NCBI GenBank assembly: GCA_016788205.1
Contig: JAEUTA010000025.1
Coordinates: forward strand, 62,001 to 126,000
Length of the DNA: 64,000 nt
Source: Flavobacteriales bacterium
GTDB taxonomy: Bacteria; Bacteroidota; Bacteroidia; Flavobacteriales_F; PHOS-HE28
Reading direction: 5' to 3'
Shown one piece after another: positions 17,223-24,495 of the stretch. The notes beneath the pieces were generated by a model. It saw nothing but the letters and a program-made list of their open reading frames with translations, was not told the DNA's origin and did not search any database. Numbering within the stretch: the stretch's first letter is position 1; each line of letters starts with the position of its first letter. The translations under genes and the position numbers were made by a program.

Positions 17223-18311
17223 TCAACCGTTCTTTTTGGCGAATTCCTCCATCACGTCCACCAGCACTTGTACGCTCTCGATCGGGAGTGCATTGTACAT
17301 GCTCGCCCGGTAACCGCCCACGCTGCGGTGGCCGCGGATACCGCTCACGCCGGCTTCCTTCCACAGTGCGTCGAACGCAGGCTCGAGCGCGGCATCTGTC
17401 ATCACGAACGTCGGGTTCATCACGCTGCGGTCTTCCACGGCGGTGGTGCCTTTGAAGATCGGCAGGCGGTCGATGGCATCGTACAGCAACTTCGCCTTGG
17501 CGGCATTGCGACGCTCCATCTCCACCACACCTCCTTGATCCTTCATCCATTGCATGGTGAGCATGCTCACGTACACGGCGTAGACCGGAGGCGTGTTGTA
17601 CATGCTCTCCTTGTCAGCATGGTTCTTCAGGTCCATCATCGGGCTCAGCTTGCGGCCGGTCTTGCCCAGATAGGCGTTGTCGAAGAGATAGACTGTTGCA
17701 CCAGCAGGTCCCATGTTCTTCTGTGCACCGCCATAGATCAGCGCGAAATCGCTCACGTTCACCGGACGGCTGAAGATGTCGCTGCTCATGTCGCAGATCA
17801 ACGGCACCGGGCTCTTCGGGAACTGCTTGTACTGCGTGCCGAAAATGGTGTTGTTGCTGGTGAAGTGGAAGTAGTCGGCATCCGCAGGGATATCGAAGCC
17901 CTTGGGGATGTAGCTGAAGTTCTTGTCCTCGCTACTGGCGACTACCACGGTGTCACCGGCCATCTTGCTCTCCTTGATGGCCCGCGTGGCCCACTCGCCG
18001 GTGTTGGCGTAAGCCGCCTTGCCGCCGATGCGCATGTAGTTCTGCGGGATCATGTGGAAGCCCAAGCTGGCACCACCACCGAGGAATACCACCTGATAAT
18101 GGTCGGGTGCGTTGAGCAATTCCTTTACGAGGCTCTGGGCCTTGGCCATCACGGCCTCAAAGGGTTTGCTGCGGTGGCTCATCTCGATGATCGAGAGGCC
18201 GGTGCCTTCATAGTCGATGATGGACTCGGCGGCTTTGCGCAACACTTCCTGTGGAAGGATGCAGGGGCCTGCACTGAAGTTGTGGACTTTGACCTTGGTC
18301 GCGGTGCTCAT
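17223..18311 (-). CDS. serC: 3-phosphoserine/phosphohydroxythreonine transaminase
   Basis: 362 residues, full length for SerC. N-terminal HNFSAGPCILPQEVLRKA, then GLSIIEMSHRSKPFEAV, FLGGGASLGFHMIPQN, CDMSSDIFSRP and the PLP Lys in ALIYGGAQKNMGPAG; C-terminal SGIRGHRSVGGYRASMYNALPIESVQVLVDVMEEF. It converts 3-phosphohydroxypyruvate to 3-phosphoserine with glutamate, in the cytoplasm. It is the first gene of the serC-serA-DUF1015-yggS operon, and a TACCTTTG promoter box is 28 nt upstream of the start. Confidence 0.97.
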   Translation of the reverse strand: MSTATKVKVHNFSAGPCILPQEVLRKAAESIIDYEGTGLSIIEMSHRSKPFEAVMAKAQSLVKELLNAPDHYQVVFLGGGASLGFHMIPQNYMRIGGKAAYANTGEWATRAIKESKMAGDTVVVASSEDKNFSYIPKGFDIPADADYFHFTSNNTIFGTQYKQFPKSPVPLICDMSSDIFSRPVNVSDFALIYGGAQKNMGPAGATVYLFDNAYLGKTGRKLSPMMDLKNHADKESMYNTPPVYAVYVSMLTMQWMKDQGGVVEMERRNAAKAKLLYDAIDRLPIFKGTTAVEDRSVMNPTFVMTDAALEPAFDALWKEAGVSGIRGHRSVGGYRASMYNALPIESVQVLVDVMEEFAKKNG

Positions 18312-18339
18312 GTTCGGGATGCCGGTGAGATCGGCGTGG

Positions 18340-18347
18340 CAAAGGTA
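18340..18347 (-). promoter_or_regulatory. -7 box of the serC operon
   Basis: TACCTTTG on the minus strand fits TAnnTTTG exactly, 28 nt before the serC ATG, and is followed by CCACGCC. Confidence 0.6.
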
Positions 18348-18392
18348 ACGGACCCCGGAAAGGCGATCGTGCCGTGCGGTTTAGTCGTGAAC

Positions 18393-18408
18393 GATCGAAC
18401 GTTCGATC
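18393..18408. promoter_or_regulatory. 16-bp perfect palindrome upstream of the serC promoter
   Basis: GATCGAACGTTCGATC is a perfect dyad about 46 bp upstream of the serC -7 box, in the 198-bp gap after the secreted hypothetical gene. It could be an operator, but only one copy is seen. Confidence 0.35.
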
Positions 18409-18509
18409 CGGAACGGGACAGATGCCCCCCGAGGTGCAGAGGCAACTCCCGAGTTAAGCGGAGCAGGTGCTGCGTACCACAGGCTTGCGTCTCTGTCGCT
18501 AGAAGCGTT

Positions 18510-19355
18510 CTACCGTGGCTTCTCCGGCCCCCGCAGATCGACCTCCGGCCCGAACCACCATTCGCCCTTGTGCCAGTACCACCCATCATGCGTCATATCC
18601 GGCCCGTAGAACGCCCAATTGTCCTTCAAGTCCGGGCGTGAGGGGGAGAGGTGATCCATGATGATGGCCTCCAGCGCCGGATCGTACCGAAGGGTCATGC
18701 TCAGGTTAACGGCATAGCCATAGACTTTGCGCATCGCCTTCAACTTGCCTTTACCGAAGAGCGGTGCGCCAAAGCGAGGTTTATCGCCCTTGAAGGTGAG
18801 GATCTCGATCACCTTGCGCGTCTCGGCTTTGCTATAGCCCTTCCAACCGAGCAGGGTATAAACGGTGCGCCCGCCCTTCTTCATGGGGATCACCTCGTAG
18901 TAGAGCGCTCCGTACCAGCGGTCGGGGCCGAGTTCGGGAACTTCCGGCGAAGGGATCTTGATGGTCTGGTCGCGCAGTTCGTAGAGCGACTGCCCCTTCG
19001 CTGTTCGCACAAGTAGGAACCCCTCGAAGTCATGATTTCCATCGTTGCGCGGCAGGTTCCAGGTGAAGAAGCGGAAGGCTCCGTCCGGCGCATCCACGCG
19101 GGTCATCTGTAGGTCGTCGAAGGTGGCCGTGAGGGCATCTTCCTTGTCAAGCAATGAACGCAGGTCGGTCTTCACAGCCACGTTGATGCTGTCCTGCAGC
19201 AGGTCGCTCGCCTTCGGCAGGCGCTTCAGGTTTGCACTGATGCGCGCCTTTACGGCATGTTCCGTTGCATCGGGAACGGCCTGTGCGGCGAGTTTCCCAC
19301 AAGTCAGGAGCGCGAACGAAAGGACAATAGACCTTGGGAAGCGCATTTGGTTCAC
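18510..19355 (-). CDS. secreted hypothetical protein
   Basis: 281 residues (an alternative ATG at 19346 removes three). A signal peptide is clear (RSIVLSFALLTCGKLAAQ). The remainder is mixed alpha/beta with no membrane segment; blocks include GAFRFFTWNLPRNDGNHDFEGFLLV, ELGPDRWYGALYYEVIPMKKGGRTVYTLLGWKG and LRYDPALEAIIMDHLSPSRPDLKDNWAFYGPDMTHDGWYWHKGEWWF. Proteins with this W/Y-rich ending are, to my knowledge, found as uncharacterised periplasmic or secreted proteins in Bacteroidota. No catalytic motif is recognised. It lies between the ferredoxin gene and serC, on the same strand as both. Confidence 0.75.
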   Translation of the reverse strand: MNQMRFPRSIVLSFALLTCGKLAAQAVPDATEHAVKARISANLKRLPKASDLLQDSINVAVKTDLRSLLDKEDALTATFDDLQMTRVDAPDGAFRFFTWNLPRNDGNHDFEGFLLVRTAKGQSLYELRDQTIKIPSPEVPELGPDRWYGALYYEVIPMKKGGRTVYTLLGWKGYSKAETRKVIEILTFKGDKPRFGAPLFGKGKLKAMRKVYGYAVNLSMTLRYDPALEAIIMDHLSPSRPDLKDNWAFYGPDMTHDGWYWHKGEWWFGPEVDLRGPEKPR

Positions 19356-19406
19356 GAACGATCGGAGATCCCCCGGAAGTACACCAAGGCCGTGCCGGAA
19401 GGCTCG

Positions 19407-19754
19407 TTACAGGTGCATGAATTCCTTCTTCGCCATCAATTGTTCCTTGGTCTCGCGGAAATCGGGGTCGTCCACGCAGCAATCCACAGGGCAAACGGCG
19501 GCGCATTGGGGTTCATCGTGGAAGCCGGTGCATTCGGTGCACTTGTCGGTAACGATGTAGTAAACGTCCATCGTTTTGGGTGTATTCGCCGCCTCGGCTT
19601 CGTAGGTGTTGCCGTTCGGCGTGGTCTGTGCGCCTTTCAGCGAGGTACCATCAGCCAGCCGCCACTCGGCCCCACCTTCATAGATGGCGTTATTGGGGCA
19701 TTCGGGTTCGCATGCACCACAGTTGATGCATTCGTCGGTGATCATGATCGCCAT
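19407..19754 (-). CDS. dicluster 4Fe-4S ferredoxin
   Basis: 115 residues. Cluster motifs: [20 protein letters not shown] at residues 9-28 and [22 protein letters not shown] in the second half, a 2[4Fe-4S] arrangement with an enlarged second loop. It is a small cytoplasmic electron carrier. In many Bacteroidota this ferredoxin is divergent from a LuxC-like acyl-CoA reductase, as here (86 nt between the two starts). A functional link is plausible but not established. Confidence 0.93.
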   Translation of the reverse strand: MAIMITDECINCGACEPECPNNAIYEGGAEWRLADGTSLKGAQTTPNGNTYEAEAANTPKTMDVYYIVTDKCTECTGFHDEPQCAAVCPVDCCVDDPDFRETKEQLMAKKEFMHL

Positions 19755-19766
19755 GGCGGTACGGTC

Positions 19767-19774
19767 TACTTTTG
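19767..19774 (+). promoter_or_regulatory. -7 box for the acyl-CoA reductase gene
   Basis: TACTTTTG is an exact TAnnTTTG match 65 nt before the ATG at 19840. Confidence 0.55.
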
Positions 19775-19839
19775 GGCTCGCGTGGAAGAAGAAGCTTCCC
19801 CGCCAGCGGCCTCAAAGATAGCAGGCACCCGAACTACCG

Positions 19840-20919
19840 ATGATCAAGACCGGACAAGAGACGATGCTGGAGCAACGGATAGCCGCTCTGGCCCAGTTGG
19901 GGCAGGTGATGCGCTTGATCGGCGAAGGAACCCCTTGGCCCGGGCATTCCTCCGGTCTCCATGAAGAGGAGTTCAACCAATTGGATGGGACGGTCCGTCG
20001 AGCGCATGTCACCAACGGTTGGTTCACCGAGGACAACGTGCGGCATGCGTTCGCTTCCTGGGCTTTGGCGCTGGACCGGACTTCCATTGAAAGTTGGCTG
20101 GCGGCTTATCCTGAATTTGGGTCTTCGAGGGCCGTGGAACGCACGGTCGGCCTCATCCTTGCGGGGAATATTCCGCTGGTGGGCCTGCACGATGTGTTGT
20201 GCGTGTGGTTGAGCGGCCATCGGGCCAGCGTGAAATGTTCTTCGCAGGACCCGGCGCTCGTTCCGGCATTGTTCAATGTGCTGGAGCGCTTTCTTCCGGG
20301 AACTGCTGAGCGTATCGTATTCCTGAGCGAGAAATTGGGCCAGGTGGATGCGGTGATCGCCACCGGCAGCAACAACACAGCGCGCTACTTCGAGCATTAC
20401 TTCGGCCACCTGCCACGGATCGTGCGCAAAAGTCGGGTCAGCGTTGCGGTGCTGGACGGAACGGAAACGCAGGAGGAACTCGCCGCGTTAGGGGAGGACA
20501 TCTTCCGCTATTTCGGCCTGGGTTGCCGCAACGTGGCCAAGCTCTACGTGCCCGAGGGTTTCGTGCTGGACCGTTACTTCGAGGCCATCTACCCGTGGAA
20601 CGCGATCGTGAACCACAACAAGTACGGCAACAACTACGACTATACCCGCGCGCTCTGGCTCCTGGATGGCGTGAAGTTCCTGGAGAACGGGTTCACGCTG
20701 CTGAAGGAGGACACCGCGCTCGCCAGCCCCGTTTCAGCGGTCCATTACGAGCGGTACACGAACATCAGGGCAGTGGAGCAAGCGCTGGAAGAAGCGAAGG
20801 ACGGTATCCAGTGCGTGGTAGGTCACCGGAACGTTCCTTTCGGTGAGGCCCAGCAGCCGGGATTGTCCGACTATGCCGATGGTGAGGATACCCTGCGTTT
20901 CTTGCTCCGCCTGGCCTAG
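19840..20919 (+). CDS. LuxC-type acyl-CoA reductase
   Basis: 359 residues. Family features: VGLILAGNIPLVGLHDVLCVWLSGHRASVKCSSQDPAL, then VDAVIATGSNNTARYFEHYFG, RKSRVSVAVLDGTETQEEL and the catalytic Cys in YFGLGCRNVAKLYVPEGF. It belongs to the LuxC/aldehyde dehydrogenase-like reductases that convert acyl-CoA or acyl-ACP to fatty aldehyde with NADPH. It is shorter than luminous-bacteria LuxC (about 480 residues), as usual for the Bacteroidota form. There are no luxA/B/D/E genes nearby, so light production is not implied. Its stop codon shares the tetranucleotide CTAG with the stop of the convergent beta-helix gene. Confidence 0.88.
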   Translation: MIKTGQETMLEQRIAALAQLGQVMRLIGEGTPWPGHSSGLHEEEFNQLDGTVRRAHVTNGWFTEDNVRHAFASWALALDRTSIESWLAAYPEFGSSRAVERTVGLILAGNIPLVGLHDVLCVWLSGHRASVKCSSQDPALVPALFNVLERFLPGTAERIVFLSEKLGQVDAVIATGSNNTARYFEHYFGHLPRIVRKSRVSVAVLDGTETQEELAALGEDIFRYFGLGCRNVAKLYVPEGFVLDRYFEAIYPWNAIVNHNKYGNNYDYTRALWLLDGVKFLENGFTLLKEDTALASPVSAVHYERYTNIRAVEQALEEAKDGIQCVVGHRNVPFGEAQQPGLSDYADGEDTLRFLLRLA

Positions 20920-22433
20920 GGTACCCACTGGTAGCAACCCAGGTCGAAGCCTCCGTTATCGCCACGGGGTATGCCATCCAGATCGAACGGCGAACCCAGA
21001 AGTTCGGTCGCAGGGTCAGCTCTACCGACGGCGTAGGAATTCTGCCTGATGTGGAAGTCCCGCACCGAGGCGTCGACGAAGGCCGGGTTCTGGTTGCGGT
21101 AGGTGGTGGCCGCATCGAAGTAGGGCGAACCGCTGGTGGACTGCGTGGTGCGCAGCATGGTATTGCTGAAGAGCAATCCGGTGGGCGGCTGAAGGTCGCT
21201 TAGCTCGAACTGGAACTCACTCTCATTGGCACCATGTACAAGACCGTTGCGGAACCTACTGTTGCCGATGTCCCGCACCTGCAGCACGTTGTTGATGTCG
21301 CGGTAGACGTTGTTGATGTAAAAAGCAGGCGTTTGCCTGATGTCGTAATCCCAGTAGTTCGCGATGGTGAAATGCTCGAAGAGGTATTCGCCCCCCCCGG
21401 TAAGAGCCACCCCGTATTGGCCGCAATCCCCAACGAGCAGGTTGGTGGCCTCTATGCTGTAATTCCTGCTCAGGATGCCCGCTGCACTGCAGTTGCGGAT
21501 CTTCACGCTGTTCAGCTTCAGTTTCGCAGCGCTGGTGGGTTCTTCAGGGCGCCAGGGTACGTTCTCGCACTGGATCCCCACCAAGGCGTTCTTGATCACC
21601 ACGTTCTCCAGTTCGTTGCTATTCTCCGCTGGCCCTTCATTCAACCAGATGCGATCCCATTGCCCAGGTACCTCGTCGTAGAAGGCCTCAAGACGATCGC
21701 CCTGAAAAACGATCTCTTGTCCTGGTGAGCCGATGGCTTTTAGCTGCCCGTAACGATAGACCCACAATCCCGCGCCACCGTGCATGTACACCTGCACGCC
21801 GGATTCGATGATCAGTGTGCAGCATGAATCCACTACGCCGTATCCATAGATCACGTAGGGAAGGTCGTTCGGCCAGGTCACCGTCTCGCAGATCTGGACC
21901 CCGTTCTCATCATATCCACCGGCGATGTAGCTGAAGGGAGGAAGCCCTTCGATGGCGAGATCGGGGCTGGGCTTGATGAAATGCGCATTCTGTCCCCAAG
22001 CCTCCAGCAAAACGCTCTGGTCGGTCCCGTTCGTGTTGAATAGGATATGGTCCTGGAGGATGAAGGGGTTACTGGTGTTGCTCTGGTCCAGTGTGACCTC
22101 TACGAAGATGAAAATGCTGTCTCCCCCCAGGATCTCCACGTCATCGAAGGTGATCCCAGTGGCACCGTCCACATTCAGGCGGTAAGGGGAGGGGCTGCCG
22201 CCTTCCAGGGTCACATCCACGCGCACGGCGTTGTCGCTCGGGTTGCGGGCCACGAATCGTTTGGTCACCGACCCCACTCCGGTGAAAAGCGTGTCGAACA
22301 GGACCGTATCCCGGCTGAAATCCAGGGAGATACCTCCTTCGTCCGTGAACTTCACATCCTTTCGGCAGCCCGTGAGCACGCCAACGGCAAGGAGCAAGAT
22401 GAATAGAGGTAAGGTGGTTCTCAAGGCTCGCAA
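20916..22433 (-). CDS. lipoprotein with parallel beta-helix region
   Basis: About 505 residues if started at TTG 22433; TTG 22424 is also possible. No in-frame ATG exists between the lipoprotein signal and the antisense rpmE2 coding region, so a non-ATG start is needed. A lipobox is clear (LFILLLAVGVLTGCRKD). N-terminal immunoglobulin-like part: FSRDTVLFDTLFTGVGSVTKRFVARNPSDNAVRVDVTLEGG. After about residue 190, right-handed beta-helix rungs follow (VVIKNALVGIQCENV, LNSVKIRNCSAAGILSRNYSIEATNLLVGDCGQYGVALTGGGEYLFEHFTIANYW), ending NGGFDLGCYQWVP, typical of the family. It is probably outer-membrane anchored; no enzymatic role is assigned. Confidence 0.8.
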   Translation of the reverse strand: MRALRTTLPLFILLLAVGVLTGCRKDVKFTDEGGISLDFSRDTVLFDTLFTGVGSVTKRFVARNPSDNAVRVDVTLEGGSPSPYRLNVDGATGITFDDVEILGGDSIFIFVEVTLDQSNTSNPFILQDHILFNTNGTDQSVLLEAWGQNAHFIKPSPDLAIEGLPPFSYIAGGYDENGVQICETVTWPNDLPYVIYGYGVVDSCCTLIIESGVQVYMHGGAGLWVYRYGQLKAIGSPGQEIVFQGDRLEAFYDEVPGQWDRIWLNEGPAENSNELENVVIKNALVGIQCENVPWRPEEPTSAAKLKLNSVKIRNCSAAGILSRNYSIEATNLLVGDCGQYGVALTGGGEYLFEHFTIANYWDYDIRQTPAFYINNVYRDINNVLQVRDIGNSRFRNGLVHGANESEFQFELSDLQPPTGLLFSNTMLRTTQSTSGSPYFDAATTYRNQNPAFVDASVRDFHIRQNSYAVGRADPATELLGSPFDLDGIPRGDNGGFDLGCYQWVP

Positions 22434-22544
22434 AGATGACCGTTCGCGCTTAGTTACGGCTTCTTCAACGCGATCATTGCCCGGATCGAACACGATGTTG
22501 TCGGAACCTCGTTCCGGAATGGTTGGATTTTCGGTGAAGTTGCA

Positions 22545-22552
22545 TACTTTTG
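22545..22552 (+). promoter_or_regulatory. rpmE2 promoter (-7 box, with -33 TTG at 22523)
   Basis: TACTTTTG matches TAnnTTTG, and a TTG at 22523-22525 lies 19 nt upstream of it, the classical Bacteroidota spacing. CCGCCCC follows the box. Confidence 0.75.
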
Positions 22553-22575
22553 CCGCCCCCAACGGAAGAAACGTC

Positions 22576-22851
22576 ATGAAGCCCGAGATCCATCCCTCCA
22601 ACTATCGCCTGGTGATCTTCAAGGATATGTCCAATGAGTACATGTTCATGGGGAAGAGCTGCGCCAATACCAAGGACACCGTGAAGTGGGAGGACGGTAA
22701 CGAGTATCCGCTGGTGAAGCTGGATATCAGCCACACCTCGCATCCGTTCTACACGGGTAAGATGATGTTGGTGGATACCGCCGGTCGCGTGGACAAGTTC
22801 AACAAGCGATTCGCCAAGCACGCGGCAACGAAAACGACCGAGGCGAAATAA
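22576..22851 (+). CDS. rpmE2: 50S ribosomal protein L31, type B
   Basis: 91 residues from the ATG at 22576. N-terminus MKPEIHPSNYRLVIFKDMSN; then FMGKSCANTKDTVKWEDGNEYPLVKLDISHTSHPFYTGKM and DKFNKRF. The paired Cys of zinc-binding type A L31 are absent (only one Cys, Cys29), so this is the zinc-independent type B form, the usual sole L31 in Bacteroidota. It is a component of the large ribosomal subunit central protuberance. It has its own promoter upstream and an intrinsic terminator 23 nt after the stop. Confidence 0.97.
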   Translation: MKPEIHPSNYRLVIFKDMSNEYMFMGKSCANTKDTVKWEDGNEYPLVKLDISHTSHPFYTGKMMLVDTAGRVDKFNKRFAKHAATKTTEAK

Positions 22852-22873
22852 GCCCGGTTCATCCTAACCTTTC

Positions 22874-22903
22874 AAAAGCCCTCGGCACTCGCCGAGGGCT
22901 TTT
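22874..22903 (+). terminator. rpmE2 terminator
   Basis: AAAAGCCCTCGGC pairs with GCCGAGGGCTTTT (13 bp, 4-nt loop), followed by CTTTTG. Confidence 0.88.
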
Positions 22904-23026
22904 CTTTTGACACCCTATTGCTGACCTAACTGTTCGTCAGGATTCCGTCTGATGAGCGAAGGGACCCAAACTGTACGTATAGTCGACTTCGATCAGGCCT
23001 TGTGAAGGTATTGAAAGTCAATATGG

Positions 23027-23069
23027 TATAAATCAGAATGGCGGCCACCGGCCGCCATTCTGATTTATA
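23027..23069. repeat. 20-bp perfect inverted repeat
   Basis: TATAAATCAGAATGGCGGCC and its exact reverse complement are separated by 3 nt. It sits 13 nt after the stop of the YdeI-like gene (minus strand), so a transcription terminator is the likely role. The stem is unusually long and AT-rich at its base and lacks a T-run of more than three. The rest of the 230-bp gap around it holds only the rpmE2 terminator. Confidence 0.75.
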
Positions 23070-23081
23070 TCAACTCGCTCC

Positions 23082-23687
23082 TCAAACGCGGTGTTTATCC
23101 TCTTTACCAACACCTTCGCGGATCATCTCCAAAGCCTGCGCTATGCGACGCTTACGGGTCTCATCCTTCTTGGCATCATCGATCCATTCCACGTATTCCT
23201 TCTTGTGGGAGTAGTTGAAGTTCTCCCAATGCTCCCAGGCTTCTTCGTCCTTCTTCAGGCAATTCTCCAATTCCGGGGGGACCACCAACGCCTTCCGGGC
23301 TGGTTTGGCATCGCCGAGCTTCGTCCCTGTGTCGTTCAGCTTAACCGCCTGTTTCACCAGTTCACTGAACGCCTTCTCGTTGATCGTCTCTCCTTCGTTC
23401 ACCTTGTATTTGCGCATGCCCCGCTCCTCATCCTTCTCGGAGAGCTTGAACAGGCCATTCGGGTCTTTCAGCAAGGCGCCTTTGTGGAACCAAACACTGA
23501 CGCATGTCTTGAAGCCGTGTAAACTGATCATTATGCCACCGTGATCGAAGCCAGGAGAGTTCCAACGCCATGTCTCTTCCACATCGGGGTCGGTGGCGTG
23601 GATCAGCTGGCGGAGGCGCACTAGCAAACGGCGCTGCCATTCAGGCTGCTCGGCGATGTAACTATTGATCTGTTCCTGCGGGTGCAT
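23082..23687 (-). CDS. YdeI/DUF1801 protein (OmdA-like)
   Basis: 201 residues from the ATG at 23687; a TTG 39 nt upstream is a weaker alternative. The N-terminal half is a DUF1801 domain (INSYIAEQPEWQRRLLVRLRQLIHATDPDVEETWRWNSPGFDHGGIMISLHGFKTCVSVWFHKGALL). The C-terminal half is the OmdA/YdeI helix domain (VVPPELENCLKKDEEAWEHWENFNYSHKKEYVEWIDDAKKDETRKRRIAQALEMI). The family is common in Bacteroidota, cytoplasmic, and of unclear biochemical function despite the 'OmpD-associated' label. It is followed by the 20-bp hairpin. Confidence 0.88.
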   Translation of the reverse strand: MHPQEQINSYIAEQPEWQRRLLVRLRQLIHATDPDVEETWRWNSPGFDHGGIMISLHGFKTCVSVWFHKGALLKDPNGLFKLSEKDEERGMRKYKVNEGETINEKAFSELVKQAVKLNDTGTKLGDAKPARKALVVPPELENCLKKDEEAWEHWENFNYSHKKEYVEWIDDAKKDETRKRRIAQALEMIREGVGKEDKHRV

Positions 23688-23759
23688 GGGGAGCTGCTTT
23701 TCTGGGACCAAACTAATGGTGTTCAAGGTCCGTTCGACCGGCGCTTGAACCTCAGCTAC

Positions 23760-24485
23760 TTAGCCTTTCGTGTTGGGAGAATACCGTTGTAGTCTTCGCA
23801 GTAACTTGGAGAGAAAGCCTACATGAGCAGCAGGACGCGCGTGGTAGGGTAACAGCGCCGGTACATGCTCCAAGACAAGGGCGAAATAATCCGGTCGATC
23901 CGTCCAAATACAATGGCGCTGGTAGTGCTGAACGACCAGTTCTGCGTCCGAGGCGGTTTCCGACAGATGCTTCAGATGGAGTGGAAGGTCCACCACTTGC
24001 AAGACTTCCGGGGTCGTTTTTCGAAGCCATTCCAAATAGAAGGGGTCCGGAGAATGGATCAGTACGCGCCCCTTCGGCGCCAGAGTCGCGCGTATCTGAC
24101 CGAACAACGCGGCATGGTGCTCGTACGGTATGTGTTCAAGGATGTCGGGAAGAACGATCATGTCGAACGGTCCCGGGAGTGGGTCGGAGACGACATCGGC
24201 AACCCTGAACTCAAGGTTGTGCTGTGCACCGAAGGTGCTTCGAGCTTGGCCTATGCTTACGGGACTCAAGTCCACTGCCAGCAGTTTTCCGTTCGGGATA
24301 TCTTGCACGAGAAGGCTGGTAAGGGTGCCTATCCCACAGCCCATTTCCAGCACGTTCATGCCGTCCACCAGCCCATGTTCAAGGGCCAGTGATCTGATCA
24401 GCCGATGCCGTTCGTTCACACCCGCCCGTGTCTGCCGTTCGGCATATCGGTCGTAGAATTCCCTCACATGATCCGCGTTGCCCAT
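23760..24485 (-). CDS. class I SAM-dependent methyltransferase
   Basis: 241 residues. SAM motif I is MNVLEMGCGIGTLTSLLVQD; the acidic end of beta-2 is LLAVDLSP; motif II/III is PFDMIVLPDILEHIPYEHHAALFGQIRATLAPKGRVLIHSPDP. It resembles UbiE/Coq5-like and lipid or polyketide methyltransferases (Methyltransf_11/25). The C-terminal tail (RPAAHVGFLSKLLRRLQRYSPN) is basic and hydrophobic. The substrate is unknown. It begins 10 nt after the thiolase stop on the same strand, so it may be co-transcribed with paaI-paaJ. Confidence 0.85.
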   Translation of the reverse strand: MGNADHVREFYDRYAERQTRAGVNERHRLIRSLALEHGLVDGMNVLEMGCGIGTLTSLLVQDIPNGKLLAVDLSPVSIGQARSTFGAQHNLEFRVADVVSDPLPGPFDMIVLPDILEHIPYEHHAALFGQIRATLAPKGRVLIHSPDPFYLEWLRKTTPEVLQVVDLPLHLKHLSETASDAELVVQHYQRHCIWTDRPDYFALVLEHVPALLPYHARPAAHVGFLSKLLRRLQRYSPNTKG

Positions 24486-24495
24486 GGCTAAAGGA

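Noticed and set aside
17145..18641. A long open frame on the plus strand across serC
   Set aside because: It lies opposite serC, a full-length protein with all expected motifs, and its translation is rich in His, Val, Arg and Gln with no domain.
19840..20919. Bioluminescence operon
   Set aside because: LuxC-like protein without luxA, B, D or E; its common Bacteroidota context is the ferredoxin pair.
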